Below, piece after piece: positions 18,310 through 27,401 of a stretch of DNA of 41,033 nucleotides (positions are counted from its first letter, which is position 1; each line of letters begins with the position of its first letter). A model generated the notes under the pieces. That model searched no databases, had not been told where the DNA came from, and saw only the letters and a program-made list of their open reading frames with translations. Origin of the DNA: Promethearchaeota archaeon (GTDB taxonomy: Archaea; Asgardarchaeota; Lokiarchaeia; Sigyniarchaeales; Sigyniarchaeaceae); NCBI GenBank assembly GCA_016932935.1, contig JAFGBX010000038.1, positions 1-41,033 of the forward strand. Direction: 5' to 3'. A program made the position numbers and the translations under genes.

Positions 18310-19398
18310 TTGGGCCGCTCCAAGAACAAGAAGGCGCTGCGCTGGTGCGGCTGGCTCGTCGGGATCTCGTATTGCGCGCCACAACCGGGCGGGGTTACGC
18401 ACGACCACTTGCACCATCTCTTGGAGGAGATGGCATCCCACGGGATGAACTACCTCAGCTTGATGATGCAGAGCTACGCCTACTTCGACCCGGAGCACGA
18501 CGGGTACGCGTGGCCGGTTTCGAACCCCAGGCTCGCCGGATACATCGACGAGAGGAACATCAATGCCAAGCGGGAGTCCGAGTTCGTCTCGAGGGTTCTG
18601 CATGAGGCCGAACGACGCGGGGTCGCCGTGGAGATGACGCTCAACTGGGGGATCTGGAACAACGCCAGGATCGCCAAGACCTACCCCGACGCGTGCCTCC
18701 AGCACGGCAAGGATGGGCGCCCGCTGGCGGGCTCTCTCCACTGTCCGGACTCGCCGGGGGCGTGGCGGCTCGGCCTCGACGAAGTGGACGACCTTTTGTC
18801 GTTCTATGGCAAGTACCCGGCTTTGAAGCGTTTCGCCTTCGAGCGGATCAGCTACGCCGGGCGTGCCGGCTGCTATTGCCCGTACACCAGGGCCGCGTGT
18901 TCCCCAAAGCACGCGAAGCCGCTGGAACGAATGCCCACCGCCGAGATGGTTCGCTGGAAGGCGGAGAACATCGGGCGGAAGATCACCGAGTTCACTTCCT
19001 TCATCAAGGCAAGGTTTCCCCGCGTAGAGGTCGGTTGTTCCACAGTCGGGAACCCGCATTGGGGGCACGACCCTGCCAGGTTCAGCGAGTGGGGAATCGA
19101 TTACGTCCAACCCCACACGATCCAGTTCAAAACGGGCAAGCGGCAGCTCCACCGCACTTGGGCACACCTCTCGCCGAACCCGATGGTACTCCACTTCGAC
19201 TTGCGGGATCGGGCTCCCCAAAACTATCCCATTTGGCAGAAGACCCCCAAGATAATCAAGCAGGTTCTCTCGTGGGTGCGGAACGCACCGTGCCAGCACA
19301 TCGATGGCATCGTCTTCTTCAACGAGCCCGTGGTCTCCCCGCAGAACCGACAGGCGATGTACGACGCTCTCGAGGCGGGCTTCCATGTCGGGGAGTGA
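18310..19398 (+). CDS. Uncharacterised protein, probable TIM-barrel glycosidase-like
   Basis: 362-aa ORF with barrel-like pattern (GMNYLSLMMQSYAYF, GVAVEMTLNWGIW, KRFAFERISY, HIDGIVFFNEPVVSPQN). No clear family recognised. Confidence 0.6.
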   Translation: MGRSKNKKALRWCGWLVGISYCAPQPGGVTHDHLHHLLEEMASHGMNYLSLMMQSYAYFDPEHDGYAWPVSNPRLAGYIDERNINAKRESEFVSRVLHEAERRGVAVEMTLNWGIWNNARIAKTYPDACLQHGKDGRPLAGSLHCPDSPGAWRLGLDEVDDLLSFYGKYPALKRFAFERISYAGRAGCYCPYTRAACSPKHAKPLERMPTAEMVRWKAENIGRKITEFTSFIKARFPRVEVGCSTVGNPHWGHDPARFSEWGIDYVQPHTIQFKTGKRQLHRTWAHLSPNPMVLHFDLRDRAPQNYPIWQKTPKIIKQVLSWVRNAPCQHIDGIVFFNEPVVSPQNRQAMYDALEAGFHVGE

Positions 19399-19479
19399 TG
19401 CACGGGTGATCGGCCGGTGCAAAGGTTTTCCCGCGATCGCCGACGTGTAACCCTTGACTGACGGAGGTGGCGCCCAGCA

Positions 19480-20688
19480 GTGAATCAGAATCCCGGTGAC
19501 GACCCGCGAGACGAGCAGATCTTGCTAAGGCACGTTCGAAAGTATGAGGCGGCCTTTGCCAGCAGAGGGGCCGATCTGGAAAGCTTGATGCAAGCTTACA
19601 GCAGTTTAGGTAACTTTTATCAGCTCTCTGGTCGTTTAAACGAGGCGGAGGCTACGTACAACCAGGCAATCGAGTTCAAGAAGACGCGTGCCGCGGAGAT
19701 AAGCTACGACGGCGTCTTGCTCGTGGTCAGCTCGATCCACACGGAGCTCGGCATCGTCCATCGCAAGCGCGACGAATTCGCCGCCATGGTGCCGTGCTTC
19801 GAGGCCGCCCTTGAGATAACGAAGAGGCTGGCCGCAAGCTCGCCAGATGAGTACAAGCCCCGACTCGCGGAGTCCTGGAACAACCTCGGCACCGCGCTCC
19901 GCAAGGTCGGGAAGCACGACGATGCATGGAAGGCGTACCAGACCGCCCTCGAGTTGCGAAATGGGCTTGCCGTACCGGGAAATCCCGATAGGTATCACGA
20001 CCTCGCCAATACCCAGGCAAACATCGGGACGCTGCTCCGCGAGCAGGGCAAGCTAGAGGAATCGAAGGCCGCCTTCGAGGCCGCCGTCGAGGCACACCAA
20101 AAGATCCCCGCGGGCGAGGCCAAACCGTTCATGGCAACCCGCGCCAACTTGTTCAACAGCCTCGGGGTCGTGAAGAACGACCTGGAGGACTTTGCCGGGG
20201 CCATCGAGTATTATAAGAAGGCATTGGCGGTGTACGAGCGCTCGATCGGCGAGAAGGCCGCGTCCCGCGTGCCCGAGATGGCGATGGTCTGCAACAACAT
20301 CGCGAGCGCCTACAAGAGCGCTGGCCAGCTCGACGCCGCCGAGCAAGCCTTCTTGAAGAGTTACGAGCTGTACAAGGGCCTGGTACAAGAGGAACCCCAC
20401 GTCTACTCGCGGTTCCTCAAGGTCGCCATGGAGAACCTCCGGATCTTCTACTCGCAAGTTGGAAAGCAAGAAAGCGGCTTGAGACTGGTCAAGGACACGC
20501 TGGAATTCATACAACAGGTCGCGGGCGTCGTGGACGGGAAGATCGAGGCCGTGAAGGGGAAGATAGACGAGCAGCTCAAGCTCCAGGCAGCGAATGCCCC
20601 GAAGAAGGTAGGCAGGAATGACCCGTGCCCGTGCGGGAGCGGGAAGAAGTACAAGAGGTGCTGCTTGCCGAAGGGACGCAACTCATAG
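19480..20688 (+). CDS. TPR protein with C-terminal SEC-C zinc-binding motif
   Basis: Repeated TPR units (LAESWNNLGTALRKVGKHDDAWKAYQTALEL, NSLGVVKNDLEDFAGAIEYYKKALAVYE). C-terminal KKVGRNDPCPCGSGKKYKRCC is a canonical SEC-C motif. GTG start. Confidence 0.9.
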   Translation: MNQNPGDDPRDEQILLRHVRKYEAAFASRGADLESLMQAYSSLGNFYQLSGRLNEAEATYNQAIEFKKTRAAEISYDGVLLVVSSIHTELGIVHRKRDEFAAMVPCFEAALEITKRLAASSPDEYKPRLAESWNNLGTALRKVGKHDDAWKAYQTALELRNGLAVPGNPDRYHDLANTQANIGTLLREQGKLEESKAAFEAAVEAHQKIPAGEAKPFMATRANLFNSLGVVKNDLEDFAGAIEYYKKALAVYERSIGEKAASRVPEMAMVCNNIASAYKSAGQLDAAEQAFLKSYELYKGLVQEEPHVYSRFLKVAMENLRIFYSQVGKQESGLRLVKDTLEFIQQVAGVVDGKIEAVKGKIDEQLKLQAANAPKKVGRNDPCPCGSGKKYKRCCLPKGRNS

Positions 20689-20701
20689 CAGCCGCTGGAG
20701 C

Positions 20702-21751
20702 TCACCGCTGCACCCTGCCTGACGAATCCCCCGCCAAGAGCCTCGTCACCTCGTCGACCGAGACGCGGTTGCAGTCCCCGGGGATCGTGTGCTTCAGCGC
20801 CGATGCCGCCACGGCGAACTCGAGCGCGTCTTGCATGTCCATCTTCTTGTAGAGGGCGTAGATCAAGCCGGCAGCGAACGCGTCCCCGCCACCGACCCGG
20901 TCGACGATGTCGGTCAGCTGGTACTTTCGCGAGAGCCGCGCCTTCCCCTCCTTCCGCGAGCTGCACATCGCTGACAAGTCGTTGTGGTCTGCCGAATAAC
21001 TCTCCCGCAGCGTGATGGCGACGAGCTCCACGTTGCTGTGCGCGTCCAGCACTTGCCTCGCCAGTGCCTCGTACTTTTTCGCCGACAGTTCCACGCCGCC
21101 GATCTTCTGATCCAGCTGCATGCCGAGCGAGTTCTGGACGTCCTCCTCGTTCGCCACGACGACGTCCACGTGCGGCATCAGCTGTACCATGACCTCGGGC
21201 GCCTTCTTCCCGTACTTCCACAGGTTCTTGCGGTAGTTCAAGTCGCACGAGACCGTGAGGCCGCGCTCCTTCGCCGCTCCGGCTGCGGCGACCGAAAGCG
21301 CCGCGCAAGACGCGGAGAGCGCCGGGGTGATGCCCGTGACGTGAAACCACCGCGCCCCGGCGAAGACCGCGTCCCAGTCGAAGTCTTCGGGTTTCGCCTC
21401 GGAGATCGACGAGTGCTCGCGGTCGTATGTCACGCTCGACGGCCGGGGGCCGGCGCCGGCCTCCAGGTAGTACGTCCCCACGCGCCTGCCCTGGCGGGCG
21501 ACCTTCGAGGTGTCGATGTTCATAGAACGGAGGAACGCGATCGCGGCGTCGCCTATCGCGTTCTTCGGCAACGCGGTGACGAAGCGCGCCTCGATGCCGA
21601 GATGTGCCAGCGATATGGCCACGTTGGCCTCCCCGCCGCCGAACGTCGCCTCGAGGGCTGGCGATTGGAACAAGCGCTCGTTCCCGGGCGACTTCAGCCT
21701 GACCATGATCTCGCCGAGGGTCACGACCGCCTTCTTTTCCGTTTGAACCAT
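20702..21751 (-). CDS. kdgK: PfkB-family sugar kinase, probable 2-keto-3-deoxygluconate kinase
   Basis: VVTLGEIMVRLKSPGNERLFQ, GGGEANVAISLAHLG, PfkB signature DIVDRVGGGDAFAAGLIYAL. Adjacent to KDPG aldolase. Confidence 0.88.
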   Translation of the reverse strand: MVQTEKKAVVTLGEIMVRLKSPGNERLFQSPALEATFGGGEANVAISLAHLGIEARFVTALPKNAIGDAAIAFLRSMNIDTSKVARQGRRVGTYYLEAGAGPRPSSVTYDREHSSISEAKPEDFDWDAVFAGARWFHVTGITPALSASCAALSVAAAGAAKERGLTVSCDLNYRKNLWKYGKKAPEVMVQLMPHVDVVVANEEDVQNSLGMQLDQKIGGVELSAKKYEALARQVLDAHSNVELVAITLRESYSADHNDLSAMCSSRKEGKARLSRKYQLTDIVDRVGGGDAFAAGLIYALYKKMDMQDALEFAVAASALKHTIPGDCNRVSVDEVTRLLAGDSSGRVQR

Positions 21752-21776
21752 TTCATTCTCCCCTTGATGGATCCCG

Positions 21777-22421
21777 TCATTGCTTCAATTCCTTCACGAC
21801 GCCTGATGCCTTGCTGCAGGCGGCGGTGATATCGCCGAATCTCTGCTCCTTGATGAGCTGCTTCGGTGCGAGGAAGCTGCCACCGACTGCCAGGACGTTG
21901 GGAGCGGCGAGGTAATCCTTCAAGTTGGCCAAGGAGATGCCGCCCGTCGGGATGAACCTGAGCTCGGGATACGGCCCCTGCACCGCTTTCAGCCACTTGA
22001 TGCCACCGGACTCCTCGGCGGGGAAGAACTTCAGCGTGTCGAGGCCCATGCCGACCGCGGCCTCGATCCCGAGGGTGGAGTCGACGCCCGGAATGAAGGG
22101 CAAGCCGGCATCGATCGCGACCGCGACCACCCCTTCGTTGAAGCCGGGCGAGACCAGGAACTCCGCACCCGCCCGTATGGCACGCGAGGCCTGCTCCTTG
22201 GTCCGGACCGTGCCCGCTCCATAATGCAGCCCGGTTCCCGCGCCCTTCAACGCGAGCAGCGCGTCTCCCGCGCCCTCCGTCCTGAAGGTGATCTCGATGT
22301 AGTGCACGCCGCCTTCCAGGAGCGAATGCGCTAGAGGTACTGCGGAGGCTGCATCGCCGATCTCCACGACGGCGACGAGCTTGCATCTTTTCAAGTCCTG
22401 AACCAGGGCACTCATCTGCAT
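21777..22421 (-). CDS. eda: KDPG aldolase (2-dehydro-3-deoxy-phosphogluconate aldolase), bacterial Eda type
   Basis: IEITFRTEGA, GAGTVRTKEQA, FLVSPGFNEGV, LKFFPAEESGGIKWLKAVQGPYPELRFIPTGGIS. Start moved in from the ORF-track 22742 to MQMSALVQDL. Confidence 0.92.
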   Translation of the reverse strand: MQMSALVQDLKRCKLVAVVEIGDAASAVPLAHSLLEGGVHYIEITFRTEGAGDALLALKGAGTGLHYGAGTVRTKEQASRAIRAGAEFLVSPGFNEGVVAVAIDAGLPFIPGVDSTLGIEAAVGMGLDTLKFFPAEESGGIKWLKAVQGPYPELRFIPTGGISLANLKDYLAAPNVLAVGGSFLAPKQLIKEQRFGDITAACSKASGVVKELKQ

Positions 22422-22497
22422 CGCCAGTGACGATCGATCTCCAGGGGGACGATATTTAGGTTTCGACTTGGATGTGTTATTACCGCCGCAACAAGGG

Positions 22498-24120
22498 ATG
22501 ACGCGAATGAAGACCATCCACTTCGTCATCTGGGCCTCCCCCCTCGCAACCTTCCTCGGCTTTTTCCTCACCCGATGGATCGTTGCAGCCTGGTCCATCG
22601 AGCCAGCTGTCGGTGCTGGTGCCCTCGGGTACGGGTTCCTCGTCGCGGGCTTCTTCGTCTTGCTCGGCTTGCTGGTCAAGCACTCGCTCTTCCAGTTGAT
22701 CTTCTCTATCGCCTTCATCGTCGTCTCGCTCGCCCCGATCACGCTCTACATCGGATGCTACGCGCAGGCCTACACCCTCGCCTTCATGGGAACCGTCTTC
22801 ATGGACGCGGTCGCTGTCTACAACATCGTGGATTGCGCCCGGAAGAAGGGAGGGGCGAGGAACTGGGTTCTGATGCGAAAAGCGTTCTGGGCGGTCTTCA
22901 AGAACAAGGAGGCGAGGGGGATGAAAGCTGCCAGGAAGCGATTGCTGGCCGGCCTGATCGTCCTCACCGGCCTATACGGGAGCATGGGGTTCCTCATCGC
23001 CGCACCCTTCTACGCCGACAAGGCCCCGCGGATCTTCACGATCACGGACGCACAATCGGAGGACTACGAGCTGTTCGTGTACTTCCCGGATTATGCCGCA
23101 ATCAACGACACGATATGCGACATCTTCGACGAGGTGAACGCCACGTTGTCGTTCCCCCTCACCGAGGACAGGTTCGCCGTGGGAGACGCTGGCGGCGACC
23201 TGGCAGCGAATAGAACCGCCTTGTTGAACGCCCGCGGCATCAAGGTCGAGGTGTGGCCACTGTTCGAGTGGGACGAGGGCAGCTACCCGAGCATCAGCGA
23301 GATCGACAGGTGGCCGGTTCTCTACGAGAAGTTCCACAACTGGACGGTCAGGAACGCCATCACGGTCGACTACATGATGTGGGACATCGAATCGGGCGGG
23401 GAGCTGGGGATGGGCAACGGCGACATCGAGGACTGGATCCAGCCGTTCAAGGTGATCGCGGAGCACGGCCGCAACTCGCTGCGCATCAAGCAGCTGGACG
23501 AGGTCTGGGGGGAGTCGCTGGCGACGATCCGCGCCCTCGGCGAACGGTGCCGCGCCGACGGGCACCTCATGGGCACGACCACGCACACGATCATCGAGGA
23601 CCTGTTCGACGGCGACGCGGACGGTCAGAAGTTGTCGGGCCTTCCCGTGTGGGACGCCGCGGACGCGTTCGATTTCATCTCGATGATGGTGTACCGGGGA
23701 TGTGAATGGGGCGGTGAGCCCGCGACGGCCGATTACGTCTACGATTACACGCGCATGAACGCCCTCGTCAACAACCAGCCGGGCGACACGGTGGCGGTCT
23801 GCCTTGGATGCATCAACTACACGCCCTACCCGAACGTGACGAGCGTCGTGAGCGACGTCCACCTGGCCCTCGCCGCTGGCGCGAACATGATCCGGCTGTT
23901 CCAAGCAAACTCGTGGATCAACGGCGTGGGCACCTGGCAGAACCCGAACGGTAACTGGGTCTACGGTGGGCCGGCCCATGGTGTTTCGGGCTTGCGCGAC
24001 CTGCTCCTGGCATGCCGGGTCGGCGGGACGGCCACCTACCAGCCAACGGCTGGGCGGCGACAAGCCTTGCTCTCCAGCGTCGCGTACGACGTCCTGTTCG
24101 ACCTGGGAAAGCCGTTCTGA
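22498..24120 (+). CDS. Membrane protein with about 5 N-terminal TMs and a C-terminal extracellular TIM-barrel-like (glycosidase-like) domain
   Basis: Hydrophobic segments to about residue 180, then soluble domain containing TVDYMMWDIESGGELG, DAADAFDFISMMVYRG, AGANMIRLFQAN. Family not identified. Confidence 0.6.
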   Translation: MTRMKTIHFVIWASPLATFLGFFLTRWIVAAWSIEPAVGAGALGYGFLVAGFFVLLGLLVKHSLFQLIFSIAFIVVSLAPITLYIGCYAQAYTLAFMGTVFMDAVAVYNIVDCARKKGGARNWVLMRKAFWAVFKNKEARGMKAARKRLLAGLIVLTGLYGSMGFLIAAPFYADKAPRIFTITDAQSEDYELFVYFPDYAAINDTICDIFDEVNATLSFPLTEDRFAVGDAGGDLAANRTALLNARGIKVEVWPLFEWDEGSYPSISEIDRWPVLYEKFHNWTVRNAITVDYMMWDIESGGELGMGNGDIEDWIQPFKVIAEHGRNSLRIKQLDEVWGESLATIRALGERCRADGHLMGTTTHTIIEDLFDGDADGQKLSGLPVWDAADAFDFISMMVYRGCEWGGEPATADYVYDYTRMNALVNNQPGDTVAVCLGCINYTPYPNVTSVVSDVHLALAAGANMIRLFQANSWINGVGTWQNPNGNWVYGGPAHGVSGLRDLLLACRVGGTATYQPTAGRRQALLSSVAYDVLFDLGKPF

Positions 24121-24130
24121 CCCGGACTCG

Positions 24131-25084
24131 TCATCCCACGACCCGCCTCCAGGCGTCCACCAGTTCTACCAGCCTGGACTCGTCCGCGGGGACGAAGATG
24201 CAGACTATCTCGGATCGCTCTCGGGTTACCGGGGAGGGCGAGAACCGCAGCTGGCCGCCCACCGCGTCGACGTGGTACCACCCGCCGTCGAGCCGGCAGA
24301 AGCCCTTGAACCGCAAGATCTTATCCTTGACCGCGTCGTAATAGCTGAGGACTTCATCGCGGGCGAGCGTACGGCTCGATTCCAGGACGAGCTTCCCTGG
24401 CTGGTTCCCCGGCTCGTTCAGGCTCCTGTCCGGACGGGGCACCTCCCCGCCGGCCTCGCCTGGATGGAGCGCCGCTGGCAAGGGGATCGCTGCCCCCGTG
24501 GCATACTCAACGCGGGCGCCCTGGTTGATCCACCGGATCCTCGCGGCGATCGCCTCCTTCTTGGGATCCACGGGCTCCTTGAGCAGGTCCACCTTGTTAA
24601 CGACGACGATGGTCGCTTGCTTGACTTGGCGGTGAACGACGGGGAAGAGGTCGAGCTGGCTGACGAACATCGCTGCGTCGACGAGGCAGATCGTGCCGGC
24701 GTGCGCGAACTCGTGATCCGGGTCGATGTCTGAGGCTATCTTGATGTCGGCCTTGACAGGGGAGGGATCGGCCATGCCGGAGGCCTCGACGACGATGAGG
24801 TCGGGCTTGTGGCCCGCCAGGGCGCGCAGCCCGGCGACGAACTCCCAGTGCCGGCACGAGCAGAAGATCGAGCCGCCGGCCACGCCATGCACCTCCGGGA
24901 CGTTCCCGTGGCCGTGGCCGCGGCTGATCACCTCCGAGTCCACGTTCACGTCGCCGAAATCGTTAACGAGCACCGCGATCCTCCGGCCCCCTTCCGTGGT
25001 GGAGAGGAGGTAGTTGATGAACGTGGTCTTGCCGCTCCCGAAGAAGCCGGTCACGAGATAGACGGGGATGGAGGGCTTCGCCAC
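24131..25084 (-). CDS. CobW/G3E-family (COG0523) GTPase
   Basis: VYLVTGFFGSGKTTFINYLL Walker A, NDFGDVNVDSEV, DLIVVEASGMADPSP, VVNKVDLL. GTG start at 25084, 13 nt after the upstream stop. Confidence 0.88.
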   Translation of the reverse strand: MAKPSIPVYLVTGFFGSGKTTFINYLLSTTEGGRRIAVLVNDFGDVNVDSEVISRGHGHGNVPEVHGVAGGSIFCSCRHWEFVAGLRALAGHKPDLIVVEASGMADPSPVKADIKIASDIDPDHEFAHAGTICLVDAAMFVSQLDLFPVVHRQVKQATIVVVNKVDLLKEPVDPKKEAIAARIRWINQGARVEYATGAAIPLPAALHPGEAGGEVPRPDRSLNEPGNQPGKLVLESSRTLARDEVLSYYDAVKDKILRFKGFCRLDGGWYHVDAVGGQLRFSPSPVTRERSEIVCIFVPADESRLVELVDAWRRVVG

Positions 25085-25097
25085 GGGTGCTGCACCT

Positions 25098-27395
25098 TCA
25101 TGCCCTTGGTTTTCGCTTCCATAGGAACACGTCGAGCACCGTGATGACGCCACACACCGCGAACCCGATCGGGAGTATCCAGACGTATTCGCTATCGAAC
25201 AGGAAGTTGTGCTTCGGGTCGTATATCCCGTCGCCCGCCATCTCGACGTAGTCGACTCGCCGGCCCCTGAGCCATTGGACGAGGCCCGTCCTGCAATATT
25301 CCCCCGTCTGTCCCTCGCCGTCGAACAGCACGCCACCGTTCGAAGCCGCCGTCGTCTGCGTCCAGTCGTGGTGCTCGAATCCCCAACCGGGATAACCCGG
25401 CATCGTCAAGTGCTTCGTGCCGTTCGCCCAGAACTCGAAGCACAGCTCGTCCTTGTGCACGTGCGATTGCTCGTACGTCTTGGCGGTGGCCGTGAGGTAC
25501 GATGCGTTGTCCCCCCACTCCGTGCGCAGCATAACCAGGCCCGAAGCCGGTGCCACGTAGCTGCACCCGCTGTAGGCCGGGTGGGGGGAGACCTTCGCGT
25601 CGAGCACGGGTTCCCTGGGCACGATGGAATGGTTGCCGAACAGGAAGTGCTCGATTGGCGACGTGGCGGTCGTGTTGCTGTATCGCTTGTAGTAGAGCCA
25701 CATCAGCTCCTGGGCGAGCTCGTCACCACCGGTTCCACCCGTCCTCGCGAAGAACGGGGCGAGGATCATCGCGTTCTGCGCCCCTGAGGTCTCGGAAGCG
25801 GCGTCCTCGAACAGCGGGAAATAGCCGTCGGGGGTCGCACACCTCGCGGAGAACCGGTACACGGAGTGGAACCGGTCGTCGACGAAATAGTTGGGAAACC
25901 CGAGGCCCGCGAACCGGGCGAGTGTGATGAGGAACCGCTTGTGGCTCGAGAAGGCGTACCCGATGTATCCCTGGCCCTCGTAGATGCCGCCCTCCAGCTT
26001 CACGTTCTCGCGGAGGTAATGGTCGGTCTTCTCGAGGGTGGCCCGCACCAGGGCGGCGTCCTTCAGCTTGAGCCCAGCGAGCCCTGCGCCCGAGCTCACG
26101 ACCAGCTCCCAATTGTTGTCCCCGCAACCGGGCAAGTAATCCCCGACGAACAGCGCGTACGCAGATATCTCTCCCCTGATCGCCGTGTTGTTTTCGGCCG
26201 AGACAAGGCCCTCGATGAAGTCCCACGCGAGGACGTAGTTGGCCAGGTTGATGCCGTGGTGGAGGTACTTCGGATCCTCGTCGATGCGATTGATGTGGTC
26301 GTGGACGAGCAGCAAGAACTTGACCACGGCATCCGCCCGGGTGGTGTTTTGCGTGAGCCACGCGTCGAACGCCAGGCTCAGCGCCCGCGACGACCGCTTC
26401 ATCACGCTGGCGATCGACGTGTCGGAGAGGTCGTGTCCCAGGGCGGTGACTGCGTCGCTGTTTAACTTCGTGGAAAGCGCCCCGTCGATCCCCGGCGCTG
26501 ACGCGTTGTATCGTGCTTGCAAAGCGGGCAGTTCAGACGCGTTGCTGAACAGGAACGGCGTGCCCGCTGGCAGACTGGCTAGTGACGCCGATATCGATGC
26601 CTCCGATGCGAGCGGCACGGTCATACGGCTCGATGCGGCTTGCTGCTCGGCCGTCTCTGTTTCCGCCATCCATTTCGAGCCGCCAACCGATTCGAACGTC
26701 TCCACTTGTGACGTGGCAACTCCGGACGTGATATTCACGATGTTGGCGCCCGCGACGAAGGCCCCGGTTCCCTCGCGCTCCATGAGGATGGATCCCTGGA
26801 ACTGGAAGTGTGGCGACGGATGGTACGTCGTGTTGATCGTCAAAGTCTGGCCGGCGGCCCCTGGCACGTGCAGCCGCAAGGTATTATTCACGAGGATCTC
26901 GCGGTCCGAGACCAGCGTCACTGGGCAGGGCTCGCTCGCGTTCTCGATGCCGATGGCGAGCCAGGTGAGCCGCGCCTCACCCTTGTCGCCCAGCTTGGCC
27001 TTCAAGTAGGGTTCGAACCGGTCGGTCTCCGCGTTGAAGCCCGATGCACCCTCGATGCTTGCGACGTTCCCGATGAGTTCCACCTGGACGGCGCCGCCCG
27101 CTTGCTGCCACGTCGCGCCCCGGCTCGTGATGCCCATGGTTCCTAGGCCGTGCACAACCAGGGTGAACTCCTCGGCAGCGTCCGTGGCGGTGTAGTGGTC
27201 TTGGACGACCGCGATCGCGGGCTGATCGCTCGTCGGGTGCACGAACCAGATCGCCCGGTCAACGCGACCGCCCGTCGTGGCTTGCAAGTAGGCCTCCTCT
27301 ATGCAGAAGGCGATCCCGACCCCTGCCGTCGCGATCGACAGGAGGAACGTGAGCAAGACGAAGAAACGGCCGATTTTCGGGTTAAGGGGACGCAT
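25098..27395 (-). CDS. Heparinase II/III-like protein with N- and C-terminal TM anchors
   Basis: SHVHKDELCFEFWANGTKHLTMPGYPGWGFEHHDW resembles the heparinase II/III C-terminal HxHxDxLxF motif. N-terminal TM (FFVLLTFLLSIATAGVGIAF) and C-terminal TM (WILPIGFAVCGVITVLDVFLWKRKPRA). Confidence 0.8.
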   Translation of the reverse strand: MRPLNPKIGRFFVLLTFLLSIATAGVGIAFCIEEAYLQATTGGRVDRAIWFVHPTSDQPAIAVVQDHYTATDAAEEFTLVVHGLGTMGITSRGATWQQAGGAVQVELIGNVASIEGASGFNAETDRFEPYLKAKLGDKGEARLTWLAIGIENASEPCPVTLVSDREILVNNTLRLHVPGAAGQTLTINTTYHPSPHFQFQGSILMEREGTGAFVAGANIVNITSGVATSQVETFESVGGSKWMAETETAEQQAASSRMTVPLASEASISASLASLPAGTPFLFSNASELPALQARYNASAPGIDGALSTKLNSDAVTALGHDLSDTSIASVMKRSSRALSLAFDAWLTQNTTRADAVVKFLLLVHDHINRIDEDPKYLHHGINLANYVLAWDFIEGLVSAENNTAIRGEISAYALFVGDYLPGCGDNNWELVVSSGAGLAGLKLKDAALVRATLEKTDHYLRENVKLEGGIYEGQGYIGYAFSSHKRFLITLARFAGLGFPNYFVDDRFHSVYRFSARCATPDGYFPLFEDAASETSGAQNAMILAPFFARTGGTGGDELAQELMWLYYKRYSNTTATSPIEHFLFGNHSIVPREPVLDAKVSPHPAYSGCSYVAPASGLVMLRTEWGDNASYLTATAKTYEQSHVHKDELCFEFWANGTKHLTMPGYPGWGFEHHDWTQTTAASNGGVLFDGEGQTGEYCRTGLVQWLRGRRVDYVEMAGDGIYDPKHNFLFDSEYVWILPIGFAVCGVITVLDVFLWKRKPRA

Positions 27396-27401
27396 TGTTC
27401 A

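Noticed and set aside
18139-19422. 427-aa minus-strand ORF
   Set aside because: Antisense to the sugar isomerase end and the barrel-like gene, which have coherent protein patterns.
22972-24063. 363-aa minus-strand ORF
   Set aside because: Antisense shadow of the membrane/barrel gene.
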